Shown piece after piece: positions 12,499 to 19,835 of a DNA stretch of 39,605 nucleotides; position 1 is the stretch's first letter; every line of letters begins with the position of its first letter. Source of the DNA: Candidatus Thiosymbion sp. (GTDB lineage Bacteria; Pseudomonadota; Gammaproteobacteria; Chromatiales; Chromatiaceae); assembly GCA_018435665.1 (NCBI GenBank), contig JAHDND010000099.1:1-39605 (forward strand). The letters are read 5' to 3'. A model generated the notes under the pieces. The model did not search any database. It worked only from the letters and a program-made list of their open reading frames with translations, and had not been told where the DNA came from. Both the position numbers and the translations under genes were made by a program.

Positions 12499-13732
12499 CG
12501 GGCCTCTCGTGTTGGGTATCCCAGATCAGGCGGGGATCGAAACTCATGGCGGCCAGCATGGTGAGCACCACCACGGCGGCGAAAAACACGGCCCCCGACT
12601 GGGCGACGACATTGGCGACATTGCCCAGTTGCACCAGGGCCACGAGGATGGTGACCACGAAGATGTCGACCATGGACCAGCGGCCGACCAGTTCGAGGAT
12701 CCGATAGAGCCGGGTACGGTCCCGGGGCCGCCAGGTCCAGCGCCAGTGGATCGAGACCAGCAGCAGGGTCAGGATCAGGATCTTGAGCAGGGGCACGAGG
12801 ATACTGGCGACGAAGACCACCAGGGCCAGGGGCCACATCCCCGACTGGAGCAGATAGTGGGCGCCACTGAGGATGGTATCGCTTTGCATCCGGCCCAGGG
12901 AGGTGGTTTGCATGATCGGCAGCAGGTTGGCGGGGATATAAAGGACGGTCGCGGCCAGGAGCAGGGCGCCGGTGCGCTGCAGGCTTCGGGGTTTGCGGTG
13001 ATGGAGGCGCGCGCCGCAGCGGGGGCAATGGCGACGCCCCCGCTCATCCGGGGGCAGGTCCCCGGGGCTGACGAGCTCACAGATGGGACAGGCGAGGGTC
13101 GCCTCCCCTCGCCGGAGCGGTCGTGGCGCCGGCTGGGGGAGTGACGACCAGACGATGTCAGGGTCCAGGCTGGCCTGGGCGGCGGCCAAGACCAGGATCA
13201 GCAGGGCGAAGGCATAAAGACCGGGACCGGGGATGATCGCCGCCAGGTCGGCGAGCTTCACCGTCGAGACCAGGATGCCGAGCATGAAGACATCCATCAT
13301 GCCCCAGGGTGCCAGGGTCTTGACCTGACGAAAGAGTCGGCCGAAACCCGCTGGCAGGCGACCGCGCCAGAGCGGAATCAGTACCAGCAGCAGCAGGCAC
13401 AGTTGCAGTGCCGGGGCCAGGATGCTGGTGAAGAGAACGGCGCCGGCCAGCCCCCACATCCCCTCTCCATAGAGGCCAATGACCCCGGAGGCCAGGTTGG
13501 TGGCCCGCGCCTGGCCGCGCAGCTCCAGGGCGAGGAAGGGGAAGCTGTGGGCGACCAGGAACAGGATCAGGCCGGCCAGGGTCAGGGCCAGGGTCAGCTC
13601 CAGGCTCTGGGACCGGTAACGATGCAGCGGGGCGCCGCAGCGGGCGCAGCGCAGGATCGCCCCGGGGGGCAGGGGCGGGTTGCGCTGCAACAGGTCACAT
13701 TCCGGGCATTGGGTCAGGGCGTCGTGAGTCAT
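12476..13732 (-). CDS. pqiA: PqiA, inner-membrane partner of PqiB
   Basis: A 418-residue polytopic membrane protein made of two homologous halves. Each half starts with a zinc-ribbon-like cysteine set: C9/C12 with C29/C32, then C215/C218 with C236/C239. Each set is followed by about four transmembrane helices. The helices carry the family's GMMDVFMLGILVSTVKL (144-160) and, in the second half, the parallel RWSMVDIFVVTILVALVQL. PqiA is the inner-membrane component of the Pqi lipid-transport system, induced by membrane stress in E. coli. It is first of the tightly overlapped pqiA-pqiB-pqiC and lies 88 bp downstream of a small membrane-protein gene on the same strand. Confidence 0.95.
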   Translation of the reverse strand: MTHDALTQCPECDLLQRNPPLPPGAILRCARCGAPLHRYRSQSLELTLALTLAGLILFLVAHSFPFLALELRGQARATNLASGVIGLYGEGMWGLAGAVLFTSILAPALQLCLLLLVLIPLWRGRLPAGFGRLFRQVKTLAPWGMMDVFMLGILVSTVKLADLAAIIPGPGLYAFALLILVLAAAQASLDPDIVWSSLPQPAPRPLRRGEATLACPICELVSPGDLPPDERGRRHCPRCGARLHHRKPRSLQRTGALLLAATVLYIPANLLPIMQTTSLGRMQSDTILSGAHYLLQSGMWPLALVVFVASILVPLLKILILTLLLVSIHWRWTWRPRDRTRLYRILELVGRWSMVDIFVVTILVALVQLGNVANVVAQSGAVFFAAVVVLTMLAAMSFDPRLIWDTQHERPDVRSAST

Positions 13733-13820
13733 CGACGGGACGTTAAGCCGGGGGGATCGCGCGTGATGCGACGGGGCCAGCGGGGTGAGGGAGTAACCGC
13801 CCGCGCCAGGGGCCAGCGAA

Positions 13821-14141
13821 TCAAAATATCCAGGTGATCAGCAGGCTGAAGACGGCGAAAAACAGGAAAAAGGCGCTGAGCATGAAGGGCAACTCACCAA
13901 AAAGGCCGTCACCCGACACCAGGGCGAAGAGCACGAAGAGGGTCACCGTCACCCCGAAGCCCCAGAGGATGCCCGTCTTGAGCCCCATGCCCGGGGCCAG
14001 GGCCGTGGCGGTCGCCTCCAGCAGGGGGGCGCCAAAGTAGCCGAGGACGGCGACGACGATCAGGACCACCGCCAGTAGCAGGGCAAGCAGCTTGAGATCC
14101 CCCGCGCCGACGCTGCCGTGTCGTGTCCCGCTGGGCGCCAT
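13821..14141 (-). CDS. Small three-helix membrane protein, function unknown
   Basis: A 106-residue protein with three predicted membrane segments (about 17-39, 54-76 and 84-105) and almost no soluble part. I do not recognise the family. Its ATG begins 3 bp after the stop of the PH-domain protein gene, so the two are probably co-translated, and pqiA follows 88 bp later on the same strand. The context suggests an envelope role, possibly together with the PH-domain protein, but this is inference. The coding call rests on clean hydrophobic periodicity and operon spacing. Confidence 0.7.
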   Translation of the reverse strand: MAPSGTRHGSVGAGDLKLLALLLAVVLIVVAVLGYFGAPLLEATATALAPGMGLKTGILWGFGVTVTLFVLFALVSGDGLFGELPFMLSAFFLFFAVFSLLITWIF

Positions 14142-14144
14142 GGC

Positions 14145-14618
14145 TCAGGCCCGCTCGCCGGCACTGGTATGTTGCCGCACCAGTTCCGGATTCGGCAGAC
14201 CGCGGATGACGACTTCCGGCAGATCCCCGGCGGTGTAGACCATGACATCCCCGGCGCCCATGATGCGTTGCAAGACCGATTGCTGGACGCGCACGCTGCG
14301 GATGGAGGATTGGGCGATCTCGGTGTACTGCTTGCTCAGGAGGCCGTGGGTCCAGACGATCTCATCCGGCTTGATGACCAGGTGATCCATCTTGGTCTGG
14401 ACGAACCACACCAGCAACCAGAAGAAGGCCAGGGCCGCCAGCGCCAGTCCGCCCAGGCTGACCAGGGTCGCCGGTATCAGCAGCGCGGCGCCCAGACCAG
14501 CCGCCACGGGGGGGGTGGCAATCAGGACTCCACCCACCAGGCCCAGGATCAGCAGCATGGAGCCGAAGGGGTTCATGCGCAACAGCGAGGGGCTGGCTTC
14601 ATAAAGGACCTGGGACAT
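14145..14618 (-). CDS. PH-domain (YdbS/bPH2-like) membrane protein
   Basis: A 157-residue protein with two membrane helices (about 18-40 and 45-73) followed by a bacterial PH-like domain (76-149). The domain shows the family pattern of a strand-turn DHLVIKPDEIVWTHGLL, then a QSSIRSVRVQQSVLQRI stretch and GAGDVMVYTAG. Proteins of this type (YdbS, YdbT) are small membrane proteins of unknown exact function. I chose the ATG at 14618 because AGGAG lies seven bases upstream; a longer frame to 14657 lacks such a site. It heads the operon-like run of PH protein, small membrane protein and pqiABC. Confidence 0.8.
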   Translation of the reverse strand: MSQVLYEASPSLLRMNPFGSMLLILGLVGGVLIATPPVAAGLGAALLIPATLVSLGGLALAALAFFWLLVWFVQTKMDHLVIKPDEIVWTHGLLSKQYTEIAQSSIRSVRVQQSVLQRIMGAGDVMVYTAGDLPEVVIRGLPNPELVRQHTSAGERA

Positions 14619-14818
14619 GGCGGCTCCTGGGGTTGGAAGGAAATGGGGACCGGGCACGGGCGGCGGGTTGGGAAGCGGAGCCGCCGCCGGGGTTAATACT
14701 TAAAGATGTTAGCAGCAAGGGTTCAACCTATAAAGAAACCCCAAAGAGTCCACCGAAATTAACCACGAAGTATGACGGCTTTCTGCGGCTGAGAAGAGAC
14801 GGACTTTCTCAGCCGTTC

Positions 14819-16201
14819 TCAGTCGGGAGAATCGGCGTACTCCTCGCAAGCGAGCACCTGCCGGATTGCCTGGAGCCGCGCCAGACGAATCTGGTCAGCG
14901 ATCCGGCTACCGCTGCCCGTATCCCGAGCGATCGCAGGACCGCGAGCGATAGCGGTAGCCTTGGTGAAGATGGCCTCACGGGCGATCGCGGCTGCACCGT
15001 TAATAGTGACTTCACGGGCCACAGCGGCCTCACGAGTCAAAGTGGCCTCACGAACAATGGCGGCGGTATCCACCCCACGCATGGCGGCCTGGCAGGCCCG
15101 CCAACATTCGCCCTGGACATAGGACCGGTCCTCATAGGAGGTGCGCCCGCGATAATCCGCCTCGCAGACCAGCAGCATCAGCTCGAAACGCTCCGGACGG
15201 CGGCAGGCATCCGCCCCCTCCAGGACTTCCAGGATGGTGGTCGGGCGCAGTTCGCCGATCTTATGGACCAGGCCGTGGTAGCGCGCGGCGATCACCGCCA
15301 GTTCCCGGTAACGATTCGGCACGCGCAGGCGATCGCACAGGTGGTGGATCAGGCCGACACTGCGCTCCTCGTGACCCTTGTGGCTGGGCAGGATCTCCGC
15401 GGGGGTGGTGCCCTTGCCCAGATCATGCCCCAGGGCGGCGAAGCGCACCTCGGGCTGGGGGGAGAGCCGGGCCGCCATGTCCAGCACCATCATGGCGTGG
15501 ATGCCGGTGTCGATCTCGGGATGCCACTTGACCGGCTGGGGCACCCCCCAGAGCCGGTCCACCTCGGGAAAGAGCCGGGCCAGGGCCCCGCACTGGCGCA
15601 GGACCTCGAAGAAGCGCGAGGGCCGGGGGGCGGCCAGGGCCTTGTCCAGTTCCTGCCAGACCCGCTCCGGCACCAGGGCATCCACCTCCCCGGCGTCGAC
15701 CATGGCCCGCATCAGTTCCTGGGTCTCGGCCGCGACGCTGAAGCCCAGCTCGGCCAGTTGGGCGGCGAAGCGCGCCACCCGCAGGAGCCGCACCGGGTCT
15801 TCGGTGAAGGCCGCCGAGACATGGCGCAGCACCCGCGCATCCAAATCCGCCAGGCCACCGAAATAGTCGATGACCTCCCCCGCCTCGTCCTGGGCCAGGG
15901 CGTTGATGGTGAGATCGCGCCGCCGCAGGTCCTCCCTCAGGGTCACCTCCGGGGCGGCGTGCACGACGAAGCCCCGATAGCCCGGGCGTGTCTTGCGTTC
16001 GGTCCGCGCCAGGGCATGCTCGTCCCGGGTATGGGGATGCAGAAAGACCGGGAAGTCCGCCCCTACCTGCCGGAAGCCCAGGGCCAGCAACTGCGTCGGC
16101 GTCGCGCCGACCACTACATAATCCCGTTCCTCGACCGGCCGCTGGAGGAGGCGATCCCGCACCGCGCCGCCGACGAGATAGGTTTCGAACCCTGACAGCA
16201 T
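14819..16201 (-). CDS. cca: CCA-adding enzyme (tRNA nucleotidyltransferase) with repeat insert
   Basis: Cca, 460 residues. It adds or repairs the CCA end of tRNAs. The nucleotidyltransferase head shows GGAVRD at 11-16 and the carboxylate motif E25-R26-D27, where E. coli has Asp-x-Asp. RRRDLTINALA follows, then EDPVRLLRVARFAAQL. The C-terminal HD domain has HPEIDTGIHAMMVLD and GHDLGKG. Near the C-terminus, residues 382-429 are eight degenerate copies of a six-residue unit of the form IAREAT, encoded by 18-bp repeats. Removing those 48 residues leaves 412, the length of E. coli Cca as I recall it. It lies 3 bp after the DUF4126 gene and is probably co-transcribed. Confidence 0.95.
   Translation of the reverse strand: MLSGFETYLVGGAVRDRLLQRPVEERDYVVVGATPTQLLALGFRQVGADFPVFLHPHTRDEHALARTERKTRPGYRGFVVHAAPEVTLREDLRRRDLTINALAQDEAGEVIDYFGGLADLDARVLRHVSAAFTEDPVRLLRVARFAAQLAELGFSVAAETQELMRAMVDAGEVDALVPERVWQELDKALAAPRPSRFFEVLRQCGALARLFPEVDRLWGVPQPVKWHPEIDTGIHAMMVLDMAARLSPQPEVRFAALGHDLGKGTTPAEILPSHKGHEERSVGLIHHLCDRLRVPNRYRELAVIAARYHGLVHKIGELRPTTILEVLEGADACRRPERFELMLLVCEADYRGRTSYEDRSYVQGECWRACQAAMRGVDTAAIVREATLTREAAVAREVTINGAAAIAREAIFTKATAIARGPAIARDTGSGSRIADQIRLARLQAIRQVLACEEYADSPD
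14915..15058 (-). repeat. Eight 18-bp degenerate tandem repeats inside cca
   Basis: Eight consecutive 18-bp units start at 14915, 14933, 14951, 14969, 14987, 15005, 15023 and 15041. In the coding direction they translate as IVREAT, LTREAA, VAREVT, INGAAA, IAREAI, FTKATA, IARGPA and IARDTG. The frame is fully kept and the units have diverged at several codon positions. Confidence 0.9.
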
Positions 16202-16204
16202 GCC

Positions 16205-17014
16205 TCAGGCCCCTCCCCCATGATCAGGACTGGAAGTGGATGTGGAAGTGGAAGTGGAAGTGGAAGTGGAAGTGGAAGTGGAAGTGGATGTGCTGAGACT
16301 CACACTGGGGCCGTCAAGGCGTGGCGGCTCCCGCGGGGTGGCGGCCATCGCGGCTGGCCCCGACGCGGGTGGCGAACGGCCGGCCATCAACCCCGGGTCG
16401 CCCGGTGGCTCCGCCGCCTTGTGGCCAAAGAACCGGCCCAGGGCGCCAAAGACCCGTTTGATACCTCGCCACAATTTGGGCAGGAGCCAGATCAACAACA
16501 GAATGAAGGCCGCCAGCAGGGCGAGAAAGACCAGGGGGTGATTGATGGCGGCCAGGAGGCCAGCGACCACCGCCACGTCCTCTGCGAGGGAGGCGCCCCA
16601 GTTGGTGAAGGGCTCCGGGGAGGTATTGATGAGGACCCGGGCCCCGGCCTTGGCGGCATGGGTCGCCGCCGCCAGGCTGCCGCCCGCCAGGGCCGCCGCC
16701 AATTCGGCGCCAGGGCCGATGTCGCCGACCGCCCCGGCGGCGAGCAGCGCCCCGGCAGGGATGCGGATCAGGGTGTGGAAGCTGTCCCAGACCGTGTCCA
16801 CCCCGGGTGTCTTGTCGGCGAAGAACTCCACCAGGTACATGAAACCCGCGACCATCATCACCAGGGGGTCCGTCAGAATCTGCAGGCCCTCGGGGAGGTC
16901 CATGCGCCCGGTCAGGCCCAGAAAGCCCAGCACCAGGATGGCGGCATAGAGATTGATGCCACTGGCCCAACCGGCGCCCAGAGTCAGGGCAAGGGTCTGA
17001 GTGATGTCTTCCAT
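16205..17014 (-). CDS. DUF4126-family membrane protein with Ser-Thr repeat tail
   Basis: A 269-residue membrane protein matching the DUF4126 family. The N-terminus has GAGWASGINLYAAILVLGFLG, and the middle has the typical PLVMMVAGFMYLVEFFADKTPGVD followed by WDSFHTLIRIPAGALLA, then alanine/glycine-rich helices. The family's function is unknown. The last 70 residues are a poorly conserved cytoplasmic tail containing a perfect (Ser-Thr)n run encoded by a hexanucleotide microsatellite. GGAG six bases before ATG 17014 sets the start. Its stop lies 3 bp before cca. Repeat-number changes would lengthen or shorten only the tail and, being in sixes, would not break the frame. Confidence 0.85.
   Translation of the reverse strand: MEDITQTLALTLGAGWASGINLYAAILVLGFLGLTGRMDLPEGLQILTDPLVMMVAGFMYLVEFFADKTPGVDTVWDSFHTLIRIPAGALLAAGAVGDIGPGAELAAALAGGSLAAATHAAKAGARVLINTSPEPFTNWGASLAEDVAVVAGLLAAINHPLVFLALLAAFILLLIWLLPKLWRGIKRVFGALGRFFGHKAAEPPGDPGLMAGRSPPASGPAAMAATPREPPRLDGPSVSLSTSTSTSTSTSTSTSTSTSTSSPDHGGGA
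16232..16291 (-). repeat. Hexanucleotide microsatellite (GGAAGT)10
   Basis: Ten hexamers on the plus strand, eight of GGAAGT and two variants GGATGT (second and last units). In the DUF4126 gene they are read as alternating Ser-Thr codons, about residues 242-261. This is the least diverged repeat in the window, so it is probably the youngest or most actively slipping. Confidence 0.95.
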
Positions 17015-17156
17015 CGTTCGCTCCGCCTCCGCTGTGGGGATGATGCCATTATAGCCCCGCGCTGCCGGGTACTCCGGTCAGCGTCCGGTTCCGGCCGCTG
17101 CATCTGGGTGACCGGCGGTGAACGTCAGGACCCTGGGTTTAGCGACATCGCAGCTC

Positions 17157-17301
17157 AATTTCCGATTTTCCCGGGTCGGGTGGCGCCTGGCGGGGGGCGG
17201 GGGCGGGGGACAAGCTGCATCCGTCCCTGGTGGCTAGATGACCGCCTCTCCGCGGTCGAGACCCCCGCCAGACGCCACCCGCTCCGGAACAGCCGGAAAT
17301 T
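17157..17301. repeat. Dispersed palindromic element, copy 1 (three-way-junction fold)
   Basis: Outer arms AATTTCCG (17157-17164) and CGGAAATT (17294-17301) pair. Then 17178-17196 pairs with 17262-17280 over 19 positions with a single C/A mismatch. Inside are two hairpins: GGGAC (17207-17211) with GTCCC (17223-17227), and GACCGC (17240-17245) with GCGGTC (17252-17257) around a six-base loop. A second copy with the same plan lies at 32934-33034. It sits in the roughly 350-bp divergent gap between the DUF4126 and DUF2939 genes, which otherwise shows no ORF. No transposase gene is inside, so it resembles a REP- or MITE-like element. Confidence 0.85.
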
Positions 17302-17364
17302 GCGTTGCGGGGAGTAGAATGACGATCACCCTCCTCCACTCCAAGCTCCCGCAGGCCGGCCATC

Positions 17365-17844
17365 ATGCGCTTCCTCCTCTCGCTTTTCCTGGCCTCCTTC
17401 CTAGTCTTCCTTTTTTGGCCCTACTACCACCTCTATCGATTGGACGATGCCCTGGGCCGCCCCGACCCCGCCGCCCTGGCCCCCCTGGTCGATCTTGACG
17501 CCATCCGCGACAACACCAAGGCGCGCCTGACGTGGGCCTTCGGGATGCGGGACACCGCCCCCGGGGTTGAACCTCTGCGCTGGCTGCAGCAAGGCCTGCA
17601 ACGGGCCGGCGAGGTCGCCATCGAAGATACCATCGACCTGAATTGGGTTCAGACCCAGTTGCGGGACGCCGTATCCGCCGCCACCGAGCGCCGGCCCGCC
17701 TATCTGCTGGCTGCCGTCGATTTCGCCATGTTCGAGTCCTGGAACCGCTTTATCGTTCGCCTTGGCCGTTTGGGCTACGGCGAAAGCCACGTCCGGCTGC
17801 ACCTGGAGGGTTTGACCTGGAAGGTCACCGACATCGTCCGCTGA
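17365..17844 (+). CDS. DUF2939-family protein
   Basis: A 159-residue protein with an N-terminal membrane anchor or uncleaved signal (about residues 1-22) and a soluble domain. The pattern YYHLYRLDDALGRPDPAALAPLVDLDAIRDN, read in shorter blocks such as LDDALGRPD and LAPLVDLDAIR, is the start of DUF2939. The end, GYGESHVRLHLEGLTWKV, matches the family's closing strand pair with its short description of a low-pass fold. Function is unknown; members are anchored periplasmic or cytoplasmic-face proteins. It is a single gene, divergent from the DUF4126-cca pair, and convergent with the lipoprotein gene 22 bp after its stop. The Shine-Dalgarno is weak. Confidence 0.75.
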   Translation: MRFLLSLFLASFLVFLFWPYYHLYRLDDALGRPDPAALAPLVDLDAIRDNTKARLTWAFGMRDTAPGVEPLRWLQQGLQRAGEVAIEDTIDLNWVQTQLRDAVSAATERRPAYLLAAVDFAMFESWNRFIVRLGRLGYGESHVRLHLEGLTWKVTDIVR

Positions 17845-17866
17845 TCCCGTCTCGCTGCCTTAGGGA

Positions 17867-19084
17867 TCAATAGTTGACATTGAACGAAGGCGTAAAGCCC
17901 CCGCCTGGCCCCCGGGGTGGGGGCTGCCCGCCGCTACCCTCCCGACCAGCACCCGGCGGCTCGCCTCCGTGATCGCTGGGCTTGGCACCCGGACGGTAGG
18001 GCCCCTGCGCGGGCTTGGCCACCGGGGCCTGCTGAGGAGGCGGCGCGGCGACCGGCCGCGGACCCGGCGTCGGGCCGGGGGCGATTGGTGGTCTGGAACC
18101 CGGTGATAGGGTGTGAGTGACCGGAGCGGTACCCGGCCACCCGGCGGGTGGCTTGTTCAGGGACTGGACCTGGGGTTGAGCCGGGGGTTGGAATGGCGAC
18201 TGGACCGGGGGCCGGACCGGTGACGGCGGCGAGGGGCGCCCAACCTCAGGCATCCCGGATGCAGGGCCCTGGTTCCAGGGTCTGCCAGGGCTCACCCCGC
18301 CGACGGGCCTGACGGCGGGAGCGGGACCCGGGTCTTGTCCCTCCCCCAGTGCCCAGGGCAGGGTAACGGCGCCCGATCCTGGCATCGGTCGGGGGGGCGA
18401 CCCGCCGGATCCGGAGGGCGGGCGCGCGCCAGGAGGTGGCTTGCCTTCCGACCAGGGACGATCGCCAGGAGGCGGCTTGCCACCTGACCAGGGGCGTTCA
18501 GCGGGTGGTGGGTTGCCGCCCGACCAGGGGCGGTCAGGAGGCGGCTTGCCCCCGGGCCAGGGACGGTCACCGGGCGGTGGCCGGTCATCAGGTCGGGGCC
18601 AGCCGCCACCCGGGGGTTTGGGCGGAGGACGATCACCGGGAGGCTGATGTCCGGGTGGCGGGCGCCAACCCGGCGGTGGCTTGTCACCCGGACGGTGATC
18701 ATCCCAATGGGGCTTGGGCCGCGGGGGCGGTGGCTTGGGGGGATGATGGCGATAACTCTCCGGCGGGTAATAGTGCCGGTGTTCGTCATAACGGTACCAG
18801 GGACGGGGGCCCGGGTTGTTCAAGACCACATAGGTGCCCAGTCCGCTGTAGAGATAGGTGGGCAGCACGGTGGTCTGGATCCAGGTCCCGCCCGAGGGAT
18901 AATAGTAATACCCCCCCAGATTGTCGTAGTAGATGCCCGAGGAGGGGTAATAGAGGTAGTCGTAACCCCCCGGCCCGTAATCGGGGTAATAGGCCGTGGT
19001 TCCGACCACGCAACCATTGAGGCCAATGATGGCCGCCAGGCTGGCCGCGACCAGAAGACGGGGAGTGGCTGGCATCTTGATCAT
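17867..19084 (-). CDS. Proline-rich repeat lipoprotein, function unknown
   Basis: A 405-residue predicted lipoprotein. A signal peptide ends in the lipobox LNGC, with the acylated Cys at residue 25. A tyrosine/glycine-rich segment follows (about 30-105, with YYYYPSGGTW), then a histidine-rich turn and roughly 270 residues of Pro/Gly/Arg-rich sequence. That part contains 12-residue repeats of the type RPWSGGKPPPGD. I do not recognise a catalytic domain. It is probably an extended outer-membrane or periplasmic protein. ATG 19084 has AGGAAAG upstream and gives a proper signal peptide; the longer frame to 19165 would bury it. A good promoter lies at 19137-19165. Confidence 0.75.
   Translation of the reverse strand: MIKMPATPRLLVAASLAAIIGLNGCVVGTTAYYPDYGPGGYDYLYYPSSGIYYDNLGGYYYYPSGGTWIQTTVLPTYLYSGLGTYVVLNNPGPRPWYRYDEHRHYYPPESYRHHPPKPPPPRPKPHWDDHRPGDKPPPGWRPPPGHQPPGDRPPPKPPGGGWPRPDDRPPPGDRPWPGGKPPPDRPWSGGNPPPAERPWSGGKPPPGDRPWSEGKPPPGARPPSGSGGSPPRPMPGSGAVTLPWALGEGQDPGPAPAVRPVGGVSPGRPWNQGPASGMPEVGRPSPPSPVRPPVQSPFQPPAQPQVQSLNKPPAGWPGTAPVTHTLSPGSRPPIAPGPTPGPRPVAAPPPQQAPVAKPAQGPYRPGAKPSDHGGEPPGAGREGSGGQPPPRGPGGGFTPSFNVNY
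18429..18569 (-). repeat. 36-bp tandem repeats in the lipoprotein gene
   Basis: Units of 36, 36, 36 and 33 bp start at 18429, 18465, 18501 and 18537. They encode variants of RPWSGGKPPPGD. More diverged copies flank them on both sides. Unit length is a multiple of three throughout. Confidence 0.85.
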
Positions 19085-19136
19085 GGGGTTATTGCTTTCC
19101 TGACAGGGTGTTGGAGCATCCCGGGCGACGCCTTGA

Positions 19137-19165
19137 GTATTTGTCCGGGGTCGCGGCACTGTCAA
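19137..19165 (-). promoter_or_regulatory. Sigma-70-type promoter of the lipoprotein gene
   Basis: On the minus strand a perfect TTGACA -35 box (complement of 19160-19165) is followed after 17 bp by AAATAC (complement of 19137-19142), about 50 bp before the lipoprotein ATG. The -35 and spacing are ideal; the -10 is weak. Confidence 0.55.
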
Positions 19166-19185
19166 GCCGTGCCCCGCAATTCCCT

Positions 19186-19209
19186 ATTCCTAGCACAATT
19201 CCTAGCACA
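19186..19209. repeat. Perfect 12-bp tandem duplication
   Basis: ATTCCTAGCACA occurs twice in direct succession (19186-19197, 19198-19209), just upstream of the lipoprotein promoter and 30 bp from the NUDIX stop codon. It could be a regulator site or a simple slippage product. Confidence 0.8.
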
Positions 19210-19238
19210 ATCTGACACCTGGCCACTCGCGTTGCCAG

Positions 19239-19787
19239 TCACCGCGAGGCCAGCACGGCCTGGGCGCGAAAGAGACCAATCAGCGTTTTGGCGTCGGAGA
19301 CGCGACCATCCTGGCACCAGGCCAGGGCCTCGGCCAGGGGCTGCCAGTGAACCTCGATGACCTCCTCATGCTCGTGCCCCGTGGCGGTCAGGGTCAGGTC
19401 ACGCGCCAGGTAGAGGTGGACCACCTCCGTCAGGATACCCGGTGAACTGTGCATGAACCCCAGTTCTCGCCACTCGGCGGCCTCCCGGCCCGCCTCCTCC
19501 GCCAGTTCCCGCCGGGCCGTGTCCAGGGGCGGCTCACGGTTATCAATCTTGCCGGCGGGCACTTCCCATAGCCAGCCGCCCGTGGCATGGCGGTATTGGC
19601 GCAAGAGGCAGACCCGGCCCTCCGCATCCAGGGCGACGACCGCGGCGCCCCCCGGGTGATGGACGATCTCCAGTTCCGCCTCATGGCCATTGGGCAGGCG
19701 GACCAGCTCCTGGGTCAGGTGGATGATGCGCCCCTGGAACAGGGGGACCGGGGTCTCCGGCGAGGTGGTGGTTGGGTGCGGGGACAT
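19239..19787 (-). CDS. NUDIX hydrolase (ADP-ribose pyrophosphatase-like)
   Basis: A 182-residue NUDIX protein. The NUDIX box GX5EX7REUXEEXGU is complete: G of AGKIDNRE, then the glutamate, then RRELAEEAG. Upstream, VVALDAEGRVCLLRQYRHATGGWLWEVPAG is the usual beta-sheet entry (seen in blocks such as CLLRQYRHA and LWEVPAG), and this favours the ADP-sugar pyrophosphatase (NudF-like) branch, which cleaves ADP-ribose. ATG 19787 has GGAG seven bases upstream; the longer frame starts with TTG and lacks a site. It lies 48 bp downstream of the metallo-hydrolase gene on the same strand, so they may be co-transcribed. Confidence 0.88.
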   Translation of the reverse strand: MSPHPTTTSPETPVPLFQGRIIHLTQELVRLPNGHEAELEIVHHPGGAAVVALDAEGRVCLLRQYRHATGGWLWEVPAGKIDNREPPLDTARRELAEEAGREAAEWRELGFMHSSPGILTEVVHLYLARDLTLTATGHEHEEVIEVHWQPLAEALAWCQDGRVSDAKTLIGLFRAQAVLASR

Positions 19788-19835
19788 GGACAGACTCCAG
19801 GTATCAGGCGTTACTAGGGTCAAGGGTAACCGGGG

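Noticed and set aside
18429..18569. CRISPR-like array
   Set aside because: The 36-bp periodicity has no spacers, the units are diverged and fully coding in the lipoprotein frame.
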